A stretch of DNA of 20,468 nucleotides from SLQH01 sp964612995 (GCA_964612995.1 CAZTGE010000073.1:1-20468); one strand, 5' to 3'. Counted from the first letter of the stretch, positions 6,170 through 14,785 are shown. Notes: generated from the sequence alone by a model not told the origin. A program made the numbers and translations.

Positions 6170-7596
6170 TGCCGGTCCTCCGCGGGTTCCCGGTCGAAGA
6201 TGATGCCGTCATCGGTGATGCGGAAGCGATGCCGACGGTCGGAATGGGCCCGTCCGCGCGATTTGAGCACCAGCAGGCTGCGCTGCATGACCCGGTCGCA
6301 CTCGCTGTTACGCAGGAGGATCACGGTGTCGATCACCGAGGACAGGTCGACGCCGGTGACCTCGTGATCGTGCTGCTGGTTGGTGGCCAGGTTGGTCAGC
6401 ACGCTGGTGACGCCGCGGGCCTTGCAGAAGTCGATCAGGCGCAGGAGGTAGTCGAAGGCGGCTTGGGCCGAGCCCATGCGACGGCAGGCGCTGATCGCAT
6501 CGACCACCACCGCGCCGGGCTCGAGGTCGCGGATCATGGTGAAGGCGCGGATCAGGTGCTCCTCCACCCCGAGCGCCTCCGGCATCACGGAGAGGAAGTG
6601 CAGCAGGCCGCCATCGCGATCTGGCCGCAGGTCGAGCCCTGAAGATAGCATGCCGGAGAAGAGAGCCTCTTCCGACTCCTCGAAATCGATGTAGAGCACC
6701 CGCTCGCCGCGGGCGCACGTGGCATGCACGAAGGCACAGGCCAGGGTGGTCTTGCCGGTGCCCGAGGTCCCCGAGTAGAGATTGCACGACGAGCGCCGGA
6801 AACCGCCGCCGAGAATGTCGTCGAGGGCGGCCACGCCCGATGGGATCTGCTCGCCCAGAGCCCGGTGCCGCAGCGAGGTGGCGGTGACCGGAATGATGTG
6901 CAGGCCATCGCGGAAAATCGCGAAGGGATATTCATTGCGGCCGAAGTCGGAGCCACGATATTTGATCACCCGTAGACGGCGGGTGGCGACCTGCTGATCG
7001 ACCCGCTGATCGAGGGTGATCACGCAATCAGCCATATAGTCGAGGAAATCGTAGCGCAGGGTCTCGCAACCGCGGTGCTTCACGGTCATCAGGGCGGTCA
7101 ACGCGTGCTGGCGCAGCCAGTCGTGGATGCGCTGCAGTTCGCGGCGTTCGCGCACCGGATCATCGAGCAGGCGCAGGAAGACATCGGGGGCATCGAGCAG
7201 GATGCGGCTGGCGCCCAGCTTGTGCACCCGCTGTTCGAGGATGGCCAGGATCCCCGCCAGGTCGAAGGCGCCCGCGATCACCGCTGCGGGATCGATCCGG
7301 GCCTCGATCAGGGCCATGCTTCCGGCCGCCTCCAGCGCAGCCAGATCCCAGCCCAGGACGCGGACATTGCGCTTCAGGTGGTCGGTGCGCTCCTCGAAGG
7401 AGACGACCACCCCCGGTTCGCCATTGCGCCCGGCCCGGTAGAGGGTTTCCAGGCCGAGCAGGGTCTTGCCGGCGCCTGGGCCGCCGCTGATCACGGTCAG
7501 CGCCCCCTTCGGCAAGCCGCCATGCAGGATCTCATCGAGACCGGCCACCCCGGTCGGCATTTTCACAATCGCTGCGCCCGTGTCTGGAACAGTCAT
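6166..7596 (-). CDS. kaiC: KaiC-family double RecA-type ATPase
   Basis: This 476-aa protein has two tandem KaiC domains. CI has Walker A GGPGAGKT (38-45), the catalytic Glu pair in SFEE (68-69), a GWDL motif (82-85) and a Walker B-like RILLD (131-135). CII has Walker A GTSGTGKT (276-283), the Glu pair in DFEE (306-307) and Walker B VVVD (363-366). The position matching the Ser431/Thr432 autophosphorylation pair of cyanobacterial KaiC reads Ser-Ser (419-420 in DLSSVIDT). The protein ends soon after the CII core (FRITDDGIIFDRE...), about 30-40 residues short of Synechococcus KaiC. It therefore lacks the A-loop and KaiA-binding tail, consistent with no kaiA here. The start at ATG 7596 has GGAG 9 bases upstream. 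It is first gene of the kaiC-kaiB-kinase operon. Expected activities are ATPase and autokinase; a true oscillator is not implied. Confidence 0.93.
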   Translation of the reverse strand: MTVPDTGAAIVKMPTGVAGLDEILHGGLPKGALTVISGGPGAGKTLLGLETLYRAGRNGEPGVVVSFEERTDHLKRNVRVLGWDLAALEAAGSMALIEARIDPAAVIAGAFDLAGILAILEQRVHKLGASRILLDAPDVFLRLLDDPVRERRELQRIHDWLRQHALTALMTVKHRGCETLRYDFLDYMADCVITLDQRVDQQVATRRLRVIKYRGSDFGRNEYPFAIFRDGLHIIPVTATSLRHRALGEQIPSGVAALDDILGGGFRRSSCNLYSGTSGTGKTTLACAFVHATCARGERVLYIDFEESEEALFSGMLSSGLDLRPDRDGGLLHFLSVMPEALGVEEHLIRAFTMIRDLEPGAVVVDAISACRRMGSAQAAFDYLLRLIDFCKARGVTSVLTNLATNQQHDHEVTGVDLSSVIDTVILLRNSECDRVMQRSLLVLKSRGRAHSDRRHRFRITDDGIIFDREPAEDRQ

Positions 7597-7780
7597 GGAT
7601 CGACACTCCGCGATTGGCAGCCTGAGGATGGATTTCTTCTCGACGCTAGCGATTCATCCCAGCGGCTGCAAGCGAGGAGTATCTGACGATCAGGCCCATT
7701 GCACTACACCTGACGCATCAACAGAACCCAGGACACTCAGAAACACCGAAGCGAATCCGGTCCGATCGGTCCGGATCGGT
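7597..7780. other. Upstream region of the kaiC operon
   Basis: Non-coding as far as I can see. It should hold the kaiC operon promoter on the minus strand, but no convincing -35/-10 pair stands out. At 7758-7785 a short degenerate tandem run of three CGGTCCGAT-like units (9, 10 and 9 bases) leads directly into the 126-bp tandem repeat. Confidence 0.5.
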
Positions 7781-8032
7781 CCGACCCCCCTGGACAGGCT
7801 CGTTCTCGCCGCCGAGAAACGTGACAATTTTGTTCAGGCGGACCGGCGATCTCTGTTGCCATGGCGCGATTACCGGACCGGTGGAGCCACTCTGTCCTCT
7901 CGACGCCCGATCCCCCTGGACAGGCTCGTTCTCGCCGCCGAGAAACGTGACAATTTTGTTCAGGCGGACCGGCGATCTCTGTTGCCATGGCGCGATTACC
8001 GGACCGGTGGAGCCACTCTGTCCTCTCGACGC
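7781..8032. repeat. 126-bp tandem duplication (two copies)
   Basis: Units 7781-7906 and 7907-8032 match base for base except for one difference near the start (C at 7785 versus T at 7911). Each unit runs from a CCCCCTGGACAGG-type start to a CTCTGTCCTCTCGACGC end. The period is a multiple of three, so repeated open frames appear on both strands. None has a start, ribosome-binding site or recognisable product. The repeat lies between the kaiC start and the subtilase stop. The two copies are near identical, so the duplication is recent or kept uniform. The 17 bases CTCTGTCCTCTCGACGC recur at 2949-2965. Confidence 0.92.
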
Positions 8033-8087
8033 CCCCTGTGGCACTACGGTCATCCGCCCCGACAGCCGGGGCCCCCTTCTCACGCAC

Positions 8088-8116
8088 GGCGCCACGGCAC
8101 TCCCCGCCGTGGCGCC
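8088..8116 (-). terminator. GC-rich stem-loop after the subtilase gene
   Basis: Perfect 11-bp arms (8088-8098 and 8106-8116, GGCGCCACGGC and its complement) enclose a 7-base loop, starting 15 bases beyond the subtilase stop. A second 6-bp stem lies at 8056-8072. No T-run follows on the minus strand, so termination or 3'-end protection is inferred from position only. Confidence 0.5.
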
Positions 8117-8131
8117 AGCCGTTTCGCGAGG

Positions 8132-11100
8132 CTACTGCGCGCCCTCCGGCACCCCGGTGTCCAAAACGTAGTCCAGCAATTTCGAACGCCGTTCGAACAC
8201 CGTGTCGTCGCCATCGGTCACGGCACCCGGCCCATCGTCGGGCTCGATATTCCACAGCCACGGACCGTCGCTGGCGCGGATGCGGATGGCGCGATCGACG
8301 TTGGCGAGTACCTCGAGCACGTAGTTGCGGTTGCCGGTGCCGTAATCGTTCTCCACCGCGACGGTGAACGGGAAGCTGCCCGTCGCAGCCGGCGTGCCAA
8401 CGATGGCGCCGTTGTCGGTCACCAGGCTCAGACCGGCGGGCAGCGAGCCGTTGGTCAGTGACCATGTGAAGGGGCCGAAACCGCTGGCGGTGAACCGGGT
8501 GCCGTAGGCGCGTCCGCGCATCGCATCCTTCATCTGCTCCGGCGCGGCGATGCCCGGCTGCCCGCCGATGGTGATCTCGGCGACCTCGCTCATCGCGTGG
8601 TAGCCCTGACGGCTGGTGTTGGCGTCATAGAGATCGATGACCTGGAAATGGATGATGTGCTTGCCTGGCTCGAGGTCGTCGAAGGTGTATTCGTAGGTGC
8701 CCGGCCAGTCCGAGAGCGAGGACCAGGTCTCGTAGCGGCTGCCATCCAGGTACAGGTAGATGCGGTACAGATCGTCGGCGGGATGATCGCACGTGGCCCG
8801 AGCGGTGACCGACTCGAACTGCCCGAAGACCTGGCCGTTGGCTGGCGAGACCATGGTGATCACCGGCGCGGTGTCGCGGGTCACCGTGATCGTCACCGTG
8901 TTCGACCACGCCCAGGCCCCCTGGTCGTCGTAGGCCTTGGCGCGCAGGCTGTAGTCGCCGGCATCGGCGCTCTGCCACACGAACAGCCAGGGATCGTAGC
9001 GGCTGCTGCCGAGCAAGGCCGGCTCGCCGCTCACGTCGTAGAATTCCACGCGGACGATGCTGCCGTCGCTGTCGCTCGGCGTCGCTGTCAACGCGACGCC
9101 GGCCCCCGACCAGCTGGTGTGTACGTTCAGATCGCTGATCACTTCGTCGGCCAGGGTGACGCTCGGCGCGGCGTTGGCGCTGTCGTCGACCACCACCGTG
9201 CAGGTGGCATCGGTCACCTGGTCGGCGGGGTCGGTGACGCGCATCTGCAGCTGGTAGGTACCGGCGGCATCGAAGCTGACCGTGGTGCGCCAGGCCGTGG
9301 CGTCGGCGAAGCTCGCGCTGCCGGGACCGCTGAGCTGGCTCCACTGCGCGCTCAGTTCGCCATCGCCGTTCTCGTCGTTGGCGATGCCCACGAGCGCGAG
9401 GTCGTCGCCCACCCGGGCGCGATCGCCGGTGTCGATGCGCGCCACCGGCGGCTGGTCGTCGCGCTGCACGCGCGAGAGCACGAAGGTGATCTCGTTGCGT
9501 GGCTGGCTGAGACCGAACTGGTTGACGCCGATACCACAGATGTCGCCGGCTTCGTTGATCGCCACCGCGTCCTGCAGGATGATGTCGCAGTCCTCGGGCG
9601 CCACCTCGTTGAGGTCGATGGGGATATCGCCCAGGTGCAGCATCGCCACGCGGGTGTCGCTGCGATAGCCGGAATGGTAGAAGCGCCCCACGCAGCGCCC
9701 GTCCGCATCGACGTCCTGCGGGACCACGTCCCACGAATCCTCGGCGGCGATGTTCCAGGGATCGGCGAGCGGCGTGATGGTGGTACCATCGCTGACGAAC
9801 CCGCGCACGGTGCCGTCGTCCCAGATCAAGACGCCGGTACAGCGCGTGCCGTCGGCACTGCAGCCGCGCAGGTGCAGATGTTCGCTCTCGGGCGGATGCA
9901 GCCATTGCACCGACCCGTCGGCCGGGTTGTAGATGTAGCCGCTGTCGTCGTCGTCGCTCTGCACCGCGTTGCCGTAGACCCGGCCGGCATCGTCGATGGC
10001 CTCGGCGGTGCTGATGGTGTCCGGGAATATCTCGGTGGCGGAACCAGTGGCGGGGTCGATCAGCCACGCGCGCCTCTCGCCGCTGCCGGAATGATAACAG
10101 GCGACCTGCCCGGCGTTGTTGACGCCGGTGATGACGTTGGTGACGTGATCGACCTTCTCGGAGAAATCGGTGACCAAGCCATGCCGGTCGAAGAGCGCCG
10201 GACGATCGCCGGCATAGGTGCGCGAGGCGACATCGCCGAAGTCGTTGAGGGCGCCGGGGTAGTAGCCGATGATCAGCGAGCAGTCGACGGCACGGTGCGT
10301 GTCGCCCTCGTAGACCAACTCGCCCGGATAGGGCAGGCCGGTGAACACGTCGGCCAGCACGTGGCCGTATGTGTTCATGTCCATGGGGTAGGGGTAGGTC
10401 GCGTGGGTCGCCTCGTCGAGGCGCATGGTGCGGATCTCCCATTCGTCGAGCACGAAGTCGATGCCGGCCGCCGGGGCACTCACCGTGGTGCTCGCCGGCG
10501 ACCAGCCGCGGCGTGTCGCCAGCACCGGCATGGTGCCGGCCGGCACGCGCAGGGTGTAGGTGCCGTCGAGGTCGGTCCAGGTGTCGTGCAATTGATTGTC
10601 GCCGTAGGCGCGCACGCGCACCCCCCCAAGGCCGTCGCCGGTGGCGCCATCGGTGACGCGACCGGTCAGACGCGTCGCCTCGACGATGCGCAGCGGCACC
10701 GTCAGCGTGCCGTGCTCGACCCCGTCGACGGTGACGCTGATGGCGATATCGACCACCTGTGGCGTCGCGCCGGCGTCGATCGCGAGCAGGATCTCGTCGG
10801 TACTCGTCGAGGCGTGCGCGTCGACCTCGCCGAGGTCGAGCAGCGGGTTCTGCACCGTGACCACGCCATCGGCACTGCTGGCGGCCACGCTCACATCGGG
10901 CGCGTCGAGGCCGCCGAGGTTCTGCAATTCCAGCGTCAAGCCCACCGTTTCGCCGGCCTCCCACATGTCATCGGAATTGCCGTTGCTGCCATGGGCGGTG
11001 TCGTCGTCCAGGACGTGGTCGGCGATGATCACGTAGGACGACGCGGCCCGTGCCACCAGGGTGGCGACGTTGAGACGGCCGCCCGAGGTGGTCGCCGTGG

Positions 11101-12742
11101 CCATCGCGTCGGTGGCATCGGCGGTGTGCATGAGCAGCAGGCGCATGATCTCGGGGGTCGTTCCCGGATCGGCGGCCTTGGCCAGCACGCAGGCGCCGGC
11201 GACGTGCGGCGTGGCCATCGAGGTGCCATTGAGCGGCGCGTATTCGGTCAGCAGGTCGTACTCGGCCATCGCCTCGGTCTCCTCGACCGGCGTGGTGCTG
11301 ATGATCTTCACGCCCGGCGCACCGAGGTCGACATAGTCGGCGCCCCAGTTCGAGAAGCTGGCGATCGCGTCGTTTCTGTCGGTGGCCGCCACCGTCACCA
11401 CGTGCGGCAGTTCGATGCAGGCCGGGTAGGTGGTCGGATGGCGGTTGAGATCGGTGTTCGCGTTGCCGGCCGCGACCACGGTGATGATGCCGTGGCTGCC
11501 GGCGTCGACGATCTCGTCGTAGACCAGCTGGCTGAAACCGCCGCCCCAGGAATTGGAGGTGATGTCCACCCCGATGGCGTGCGCGTAGGCCAGACACTCG
11601 GCGAGGATCGAACCGGTGCTCGACCCCTCCGCCGACAGGCCCTTGATCGCCACCAGCTGCACGTCCCAGGCGACGCCGGCGACGCCGGTGTCGTTGTCGC
11701 CCACCGCGCCGATGGTGCCGGCGCAGTGGGTGCCGTGGAAATGATCGTCCATGGGATCGCCGTCGTCGTTGAAGAAGTCGTAGCCGTGCACGTCGTCGAC
11801 GTAGCCGTTGCCGTCGTTGTCGATGCCGTCATTGGGAATTTCCCCGGGGTTGGTCCAGATGTTGGTCTTCAGGTCCGGGTGCGTGTAATCGATGCCGGTG
11901 TCGATCACCGCGGCGAGCACGCTGTCGCTGCCGGTGGTCTGCGCCCAGGCCTCGGGGGCGTCGATGTCGGCGTCAGCGGTGCCGCCGGACTGCCCGGTGT
12001 TGTGCAGGCCCCAGAGAGTGTCGAAGTGCTCGTCATCGGGGATCACCGGGTCGGCGACGATGGTGTAGACCACATCCGGCTGCGCCGAGGCGACGGTGGC
12101 GGCATCGGCCTGGAAGCGCTCGACCGCGGCGCGCACCTGCGCGGCGCCGCCACGCGCCAGCTCGAGTTCGTAGACGGCGCCGGGCACGCGCAGCTGGCGC
12201 ACGATGCTGGCGCCGTGACGCTGGGCCAGACGCTCCAACGCCGGCCGTTGGATACCGGGTTGCAGGCGCACCAGCACGCGATCTGCGATGATGGGGTTGC
12301 GCACCGTGCGCATGCGACCGGTGTGCGGATCACGCTCCTCGATCTCCTCGACCACCACCGCGCGGTCCCCGACATGCTCAGGGATGCCGGGTGGCAGCGC
12401 CGTAGGCGCCGATGGCGCGCCGTGCTGCTGCACGTCCTTTGTCGCGGCCACCGTGGCCACGGACTCGGCCTGCGGGAGGTCGGGGTCGGGCATCGCCGAC
12501 GCTCCGGCCGTCGCGCCCTGTTGTGCCAGCGGCCGCAAAGGGTCGTGCTGCACCATCCTCGGTCGACAACCATCCGGCCGGGCCGCGATCGATTCGACCA
12601 CCCCCGGCGCGTGGCATTCAGTGCCCCTGACGGAATCGGACGCCAGTGGCGCAGCCAGGTCCGCTCCAGGCCACAGCAGGATGGCCGCGAGCGCCGCCAC
12701 GGCGGTGATGGCGCACGAAATGAAAACCGGACGAAGGGACAT
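8132..12742 (-). CDS. Secreted subtilisin-family (S8) protease with HAF-like, PKD-like and Ig-like tail
   Basis: 1536 aa. There is a signal peptide at residues 1-30 and a variable linker. A propeptide-like region follows at about 150-228 (RVLVRLQPGI...AVYELEL). The S8 catalytic domain spans about 240-560: Asp281 in AAVIDTGIDYTHPD, His336 in HGTHCAGT, oxyanion Asn427 in VVAAGNA, and Ser508 in NGTSMATPHVAGA. A Ca-binding-like run DNDGNGYVDD lies at 308-317. The tail holds a CARDB-like segment (about 570-685), a carboxypeptidase-regulatory-like beta domain (690-765), HAF-like beta-propeller repeats (about 790-1090, with VNNAGQVA and INEAGDICG units), a PKD-like domain (1098-1187), two Ig-like domains (about 1190-1392) and a putative-Ig (He_PIG) domain (1396-1480). 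No sorting signal is obvious at the C-terminus. The start at ATG 12742 has GGAG 8 bases upstream. It is predicted to be extracellular or surface-bound; the substrate is unknown. It appears monocistronic. Confidence 0.93.
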   Translation of the reverse strand: MSLRPVFISCAITAVAALAAILLWPGADLAAPLASDSVRGTECHAPGVVESIAARPDGCRPRMVQHDPLRPLAQQGATAGASAMPDPDLPQAESVATVAATKDVQQHGAPSAPTALPPGIPEHVGDRAVVVEEIEERDPHTGRMRTVRNPIIADRVLVRLQPGIQRPALERLAQRHGASIVRQLRVPGAVYELELARGGAAQVRAAVERFQADAATVASAQPDVVYTIVADPVIPDDEHFDTLWGLHNTGQSGGTADADIDAPEAWAQTTGSDSVLAAVIDTGIDYTHPDLKTNIWTNPGEIPNDGIDNDGNGYVDDVHGYDFFNDDGDPMDDHFHGTHCAGTIGAVGDNDTGVAGVAWDVQLVAIKGLSAEGSSTGSILAECLAYAHAIGVDITSNSWGGGFSQLVYDEIVDAGSHGIITVVAAGNANTDLNRHPTTYPACIELPHVVTVAATDRNDAIASFSNWGADYVDLGAPGVKIISTTPVEETEAMAEYDLLTEYAPLNGTSMATPHVAGACVLAKAADPGTTPEIMRLLLMHTADATDAMATATTSGGRLNVATLVARAASSYVIIADHVLDDDTAHGSNGNSDDMWEAGETVGLTLELQNLGGLDAPDVSVAASSADGVVTVQNPLLDLGEVDAHASTSTDEILLAIDAGATPQVVDIAISVTVDGVEHGTLTVPLRIVEATRLTGRVTDGATGDGLGGVRVRAYGDNQLHDTWTDLDGTYTLRVPAGTMPVLATRRGWSPASTTVSAPAAGIDFVLDEWEIRTMRLDEATHATYPYPMDMNTYGHVLADVFTGLPYPGELVYEGDTHRAVDCSLIIGYYPGALNDFGDVASRTYAGDRPALFDRHGLVTDFSEKVDHVTNVITGVNNAGQVACYHSGSGERRAWLIDPATGSATEIFPDTISTAEAIDDAGRVYGNAVQSDDDDSGYIYNPADGSVQWLHPPESEHLHLRGCSADGTRCTGVLIWDDGTVRGFVSDGTTITPLADPWNIAAEDSWDVVPQDVDADGRCVGRFYHSGYRSDTRVAMLHLGDIPIDLNEVAPEDCDIILQDAVAINEAGDICGIGVNQFGLSQPRNEITFVLSRVQRDDQPPVARIDTGDRARVGDDLALVGIANDENGDGELSAQWSQLSGPGSASFADATAWRTTVSFDAAGTYQLQMRVTDPADQVTDATCTVVVDDSANAAPSVTLADEVISDLNVHTSWSGAGVALTATPSDSDGSIVRVEFYDVSGEPALLGSSRYDPWLFVWQSADAGDYSLRAKAYDDQGAWAWSNTVTITVTRDTAPVITMVSPANGQVFGQFESVTARATCDHPADDLYRIYLYLDGSRYETWSSLSDWPGTYEYTFDDLEPGKHIIHFQVIDLYDANTSRQGYHAMSEVAEITIGGQPGIAAPEQMKDAMRGRAYGTRFTASGFGPFTWSLTNGSLPAGLSLVTDNGAIVGTPAATGSFPFTVAVENDYGTGNRNYVLEVLANVDRAIRIRASDGPWLWNIEPDDGPGAVTDGDDTVFERRSKLLDYVLDTGVPEGAQ

Positions 12743-12881
12743 GACGCGGGCTCCTCGCTGATGCGGTGATACCCTTCCATTGCCGCGGTCGCGCCAGATT
12801 ACTGCCTTGCTGCTGCCGCGGGGCCCCGTGCGTCATACACGAGGGCGAGCCACGGCGCCATTCCGCAGCCAGATCGCACTG

Positions 12882-12932
12882 ACTACTCAGGGGCTTCGCC
12901 CCTACGGTCCTCACTGCGTGAGGACCTACCCC
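12882..12932. repeat. 51-bp dispersed repeat, copy 1 (two adjacent stem-loops)
   Basis: Identical over 51 bases to 20418-20468 at the right edge. It contains two consecutive perfect stem-loops: AGGGGC/GCCCCT with a TTC loop (12889-12903) and a 9-bp GGTCCTCAC/GTGAGGACC stem with a TGC loop (12906-12926). The paired stem-loops resemble REP/BIME-type palindromic repeats. The second copy is cut by the window end, so the full unit may be longer. Confidence 0.9.
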
Positions 12933-13069
12933 CCTGGCTTTGTCGTGGTTCGCCTGAATCTGCAGGCAGGTTCAGGCGTGGGCGGATCGGCTGCGCCGAA
13001 ACGTACCCGCCCATCACCACTCGGCGCCAGACCCCATCGCGTACGGTGGGGCCCCGAAAAAGGCCGAGG

Positions 13070-13102
13070 TAACCACTCATGCCCGTTGGGCCTGAGTGGT
13101 TA
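13070..13102 (-). terminator. Long stem-loop downstream of the response regulator
   Basis: The arms TAACCACTCA (13070-13079) and TGAGTGGTTA (13093-13102) pair perfectly. A single mismatch and an inner GCCC/GGGC stem extend the structure to 14 pairs with a GTT loop. On the minus strand a TTTTT run follows about 8 bases after the stem. It lies about 150 bases after the regulator stop. A terminator role is plausible, but the T-run is not in the ideal place. Confidence 0.4.
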
Positions 13103-13250
13103 TGGCGGTTGTTGGTGACCGAGTGACCAAGAAGGACTCGAGACTGCAGATAGAGATTTGCCAGACGCGCCTGAACAATGCGTCATGCCTGCAGGATGTC
13201 CCGATCCCGCCGCGTTTTCGCCATCACCGCGGAACTGACGCCAGCTCTGT

Positions 13251-14720
13251 TCATCGCTGGCTGCGATGGATACGCTGGTGTAAGGCCTGGCGCGAAACGC
13301 CGAGCAGCCTGGCCGCCTCGGCACGATTGCCATCGGTACGCCGCAGCGCCTCGATCACCAGATCCTCCTGGACCTGGCGCAGACTCGGCAGCTGACGCAG
13401 GTCGCGCAGGTAGGCGCCGTCGTCGGTCGTATCGCTCGGACGCAGGCGCACCGAACCGGTGGCCTCGTTGAGCATGTTCTGCAGCAGGGCGGCATCGATC
13501 TGGCCGTCACGCGCACGAGCGAGGGCGTCGTGGGCAACGGCCATGAGCTCGCGCACGTTGCCTGGGAAGGAGTAGCGCGCGAGCAGACTCAAAGCCGCGG
13601 AATCCACTTTCGGCACCCGGCGCTCGATCGCCTCCGCGGCATCGGCGAGAAAAGAGCGGAACAGAAGCGGGATGTCCGACCCCCGCTCGCGCAAGGGCGG
13701 CACGGTCAGGCTGTGGGTCCGCAGCCGATAGTAGAGATCAGCCCGGAACTCTCCACGTGCGCGCAGCTCGCGCAGGTCGCGGTGGGTCGCCGTGACCACC
13801 CGCGCCGAACAGGGCTCATTGGCATCGCTGCCCAGGGGCTGGTATTCGTCCTCCTGCAGCAGGCGCAGCAGCTTGATCTGGGACAGCGCGGAGAGATCGC
13901 CGATCTCGTCCAGGAACAGCGTGCCATCGGCAGCACGCGCCACCATGCCCTGACGGTCGGTGTTCGCCCCGGTGAAGGCGCCACGCCGGTGCCCGAACAG
14001 GGTGTCGGCGAACAGGGCATCGTCGAGACCACCGACATTGACCGCGACGAACGGACCCTCGCGCCCGCTGGAGCGATGCAGCGCGCGCGCCATGAGCTCC
14101 TTGCCGGTGCCGGTCTCACCGAGGATCAGCACCGCCTCGTCGGTCGGGGCCACACTCTCGATATAGCGGAAGGCGTGCTCCATCCCGTCGTCGAGGGTGA
14201 TGATCTCGCAGAAGGCCTCGGGATGGCGCAGCTCAGCCGAAAGCAGCGAATCGCGCAACGCCCGGTTCTCCTGCTGCACGCTGCCCCGGGCGAGGAGCTT
14301 GCGCACGGTGAGCACCAGTCGCTCGCTGGCTTCGGCCTTGAGCAGGTAGTCCTCGGCGCCCGCCTGCAGGCAGCGCACCGCCGGTCCCGCCTCGTCGGAG
14401 GCGGTGAGCATGCAGACCATGGTGTCGGGATGTGTCGCCTTGATCGTCGCGAGCAGCTCGTCGCCATCGACCTCGGGCAGATGCAGGTCGAGCAGGATCA
14501 GCTCGTATTCCGCGGCCGCGAGCCGTTCGAGCACCACCAGCGGATCATCGCAGGTCTCGACCCGTTCGTACCCGGCGACGCGCAGGATCGTCCGCAGGGT
14601 GAGCAGCCAGGTGCGGTCGTCGTCGACCACCAGGATCTGCGGCTGACGTCGCAGTGGACCACTGCTGGGGCGAGCGAGGGGAATGACGGCGTCGTGGACG
14701 GTCGGGCTGTCTGATTGCAT
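13251..14720 (-). CDS. Sigma-54-dependent response regulator (NtrC family)
   Basis: 489 aa from the ATG at 14720. An N-terminal receiver domain (about 28-145) has acidic residues 33-35, phospho-acceptor D78 (LLDLHLP), T106 and K128. A linker helix follows. The AAA+ domain has Walker A GETGTGKE (201-208), the sigma-54-contacting GAFTGA loop (247-252) and Walker B GTLFLDEIGD (266-275), with an arginine region GEFRADLYYRL (323-333). The C-terminal Fis-type helix-turn-helix (about 453-489) contains NRAEAARLLGVSRQALHQRI. Expected role: phosphorylation-dependent activator of RNA polymerase-sigma-54. The frame stays open 45 codons upstream, but homology begins after 14720 and a good promoter lies just upstream. 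No Shine-Dalgarno is evident. No kinase is adjacent, so its partner is unknown; the hybrid kinase at 2991-5852 is a candidate only by proximity. Confidence 0.93.
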   Translation of the reverse strand: MQSDSPTVHDAVIPLARPSSGPLRRQPQILVVDDDRTWLLTLRTILRVAGYERVETCDDPLVVLERLAAAEYELILLDLHLPEVDGDELLATIKATHPDTMVCMLTASDEAGPAVRCLQAGAEDYLLKAEASERLVLTVRKLLARGSVQQENRALRDSLLSAELRHPEAFCEIITLDDGMEHAFRYIESVAPTDEAVLILGETGTGKELMARALHRSSGREGPFVAVNVGGLDDALFADTLFGHRRGAFTGANTDRQGMVARAADGTLFLDEIGDLSALSQIKLLRLLQEDEYQPLGSDANEPCSARVVTATHRDLRELRARGEFRADLYYRLRTHSLTVPPLRERGSDIPLLFRSFLADAAEAIERRVPKVDSAALSLLARYSFPGNVRELMAVAHDALARARDGQIDAALLQNMLNEATGSVRLRPSDTTDDGAYLRDLRQLPSLRQVQEDLVIEALRRTDGNRAEAARLLGVSRQALHQRIHRSQR

Positions 14721-14756
14721 GGAGCACAAACCGGTCGGACGGGACTGTCCTGCTGG

Positions 14757-14785
14757 ATAATACCAGCCCTCGCCGGAACGGACAA
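14757..14785 (-). promoter_or_regulatory. Sigma-70-type promoter for the response regulator
   Basis: On the minus strand TTGTCC (14785-14780) and TATTAT (14762-14757) are separated by exactly 17 bases. The -10 box ends 36 bases before the chosen ATG at 14720. The AT-rich box is conspicuous in this GC-rich DNA and supports the start at 14720, since a start at the upstream methionine would place the box inside the gene. Confidence 0.5.

Larger units (their letters stand above)
12743..13250. other. Hairpin-rich intergenic region
   Basis: No gene is supported in these 508 bases. Besides the 51-bp dispersed repeat and the 13070 stem-loop listed separately, it holds a stem at 12951-12958/12971-12978 (CGCCTGAA and complement) and one at 13032-13039/13044-13051 (CCCCATCG with one G-T pair). 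The subtilase promoter should lie near 12750-12850, but no clear boxes are visible. Confidence 0.6.

Noticed and set aside
7781..8032. CRISPR array
   Set aside because: Two adjacent 126-bp units without unique spacers are a tandem duplication, not repeat-spacer structure, and no cas genes are present.
7718..8095. Minus-strand open frame of 125 codons containing a duplicated 42-residue block
   Set aside because: The duplication is simply the 126-bp DNA repeat read in one of several open frames; no start signal or known family.
8597..12769. Very long open frame on the plus strand opposite the subtilase
   Set aside because: It is a shadow frame. High GC with G/C third positions removes stops on the opposite strand. 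The product is low-complexity (Ala, Val, Gly, His, Asp) with no domain, and the minus strand encodes a clear protease.
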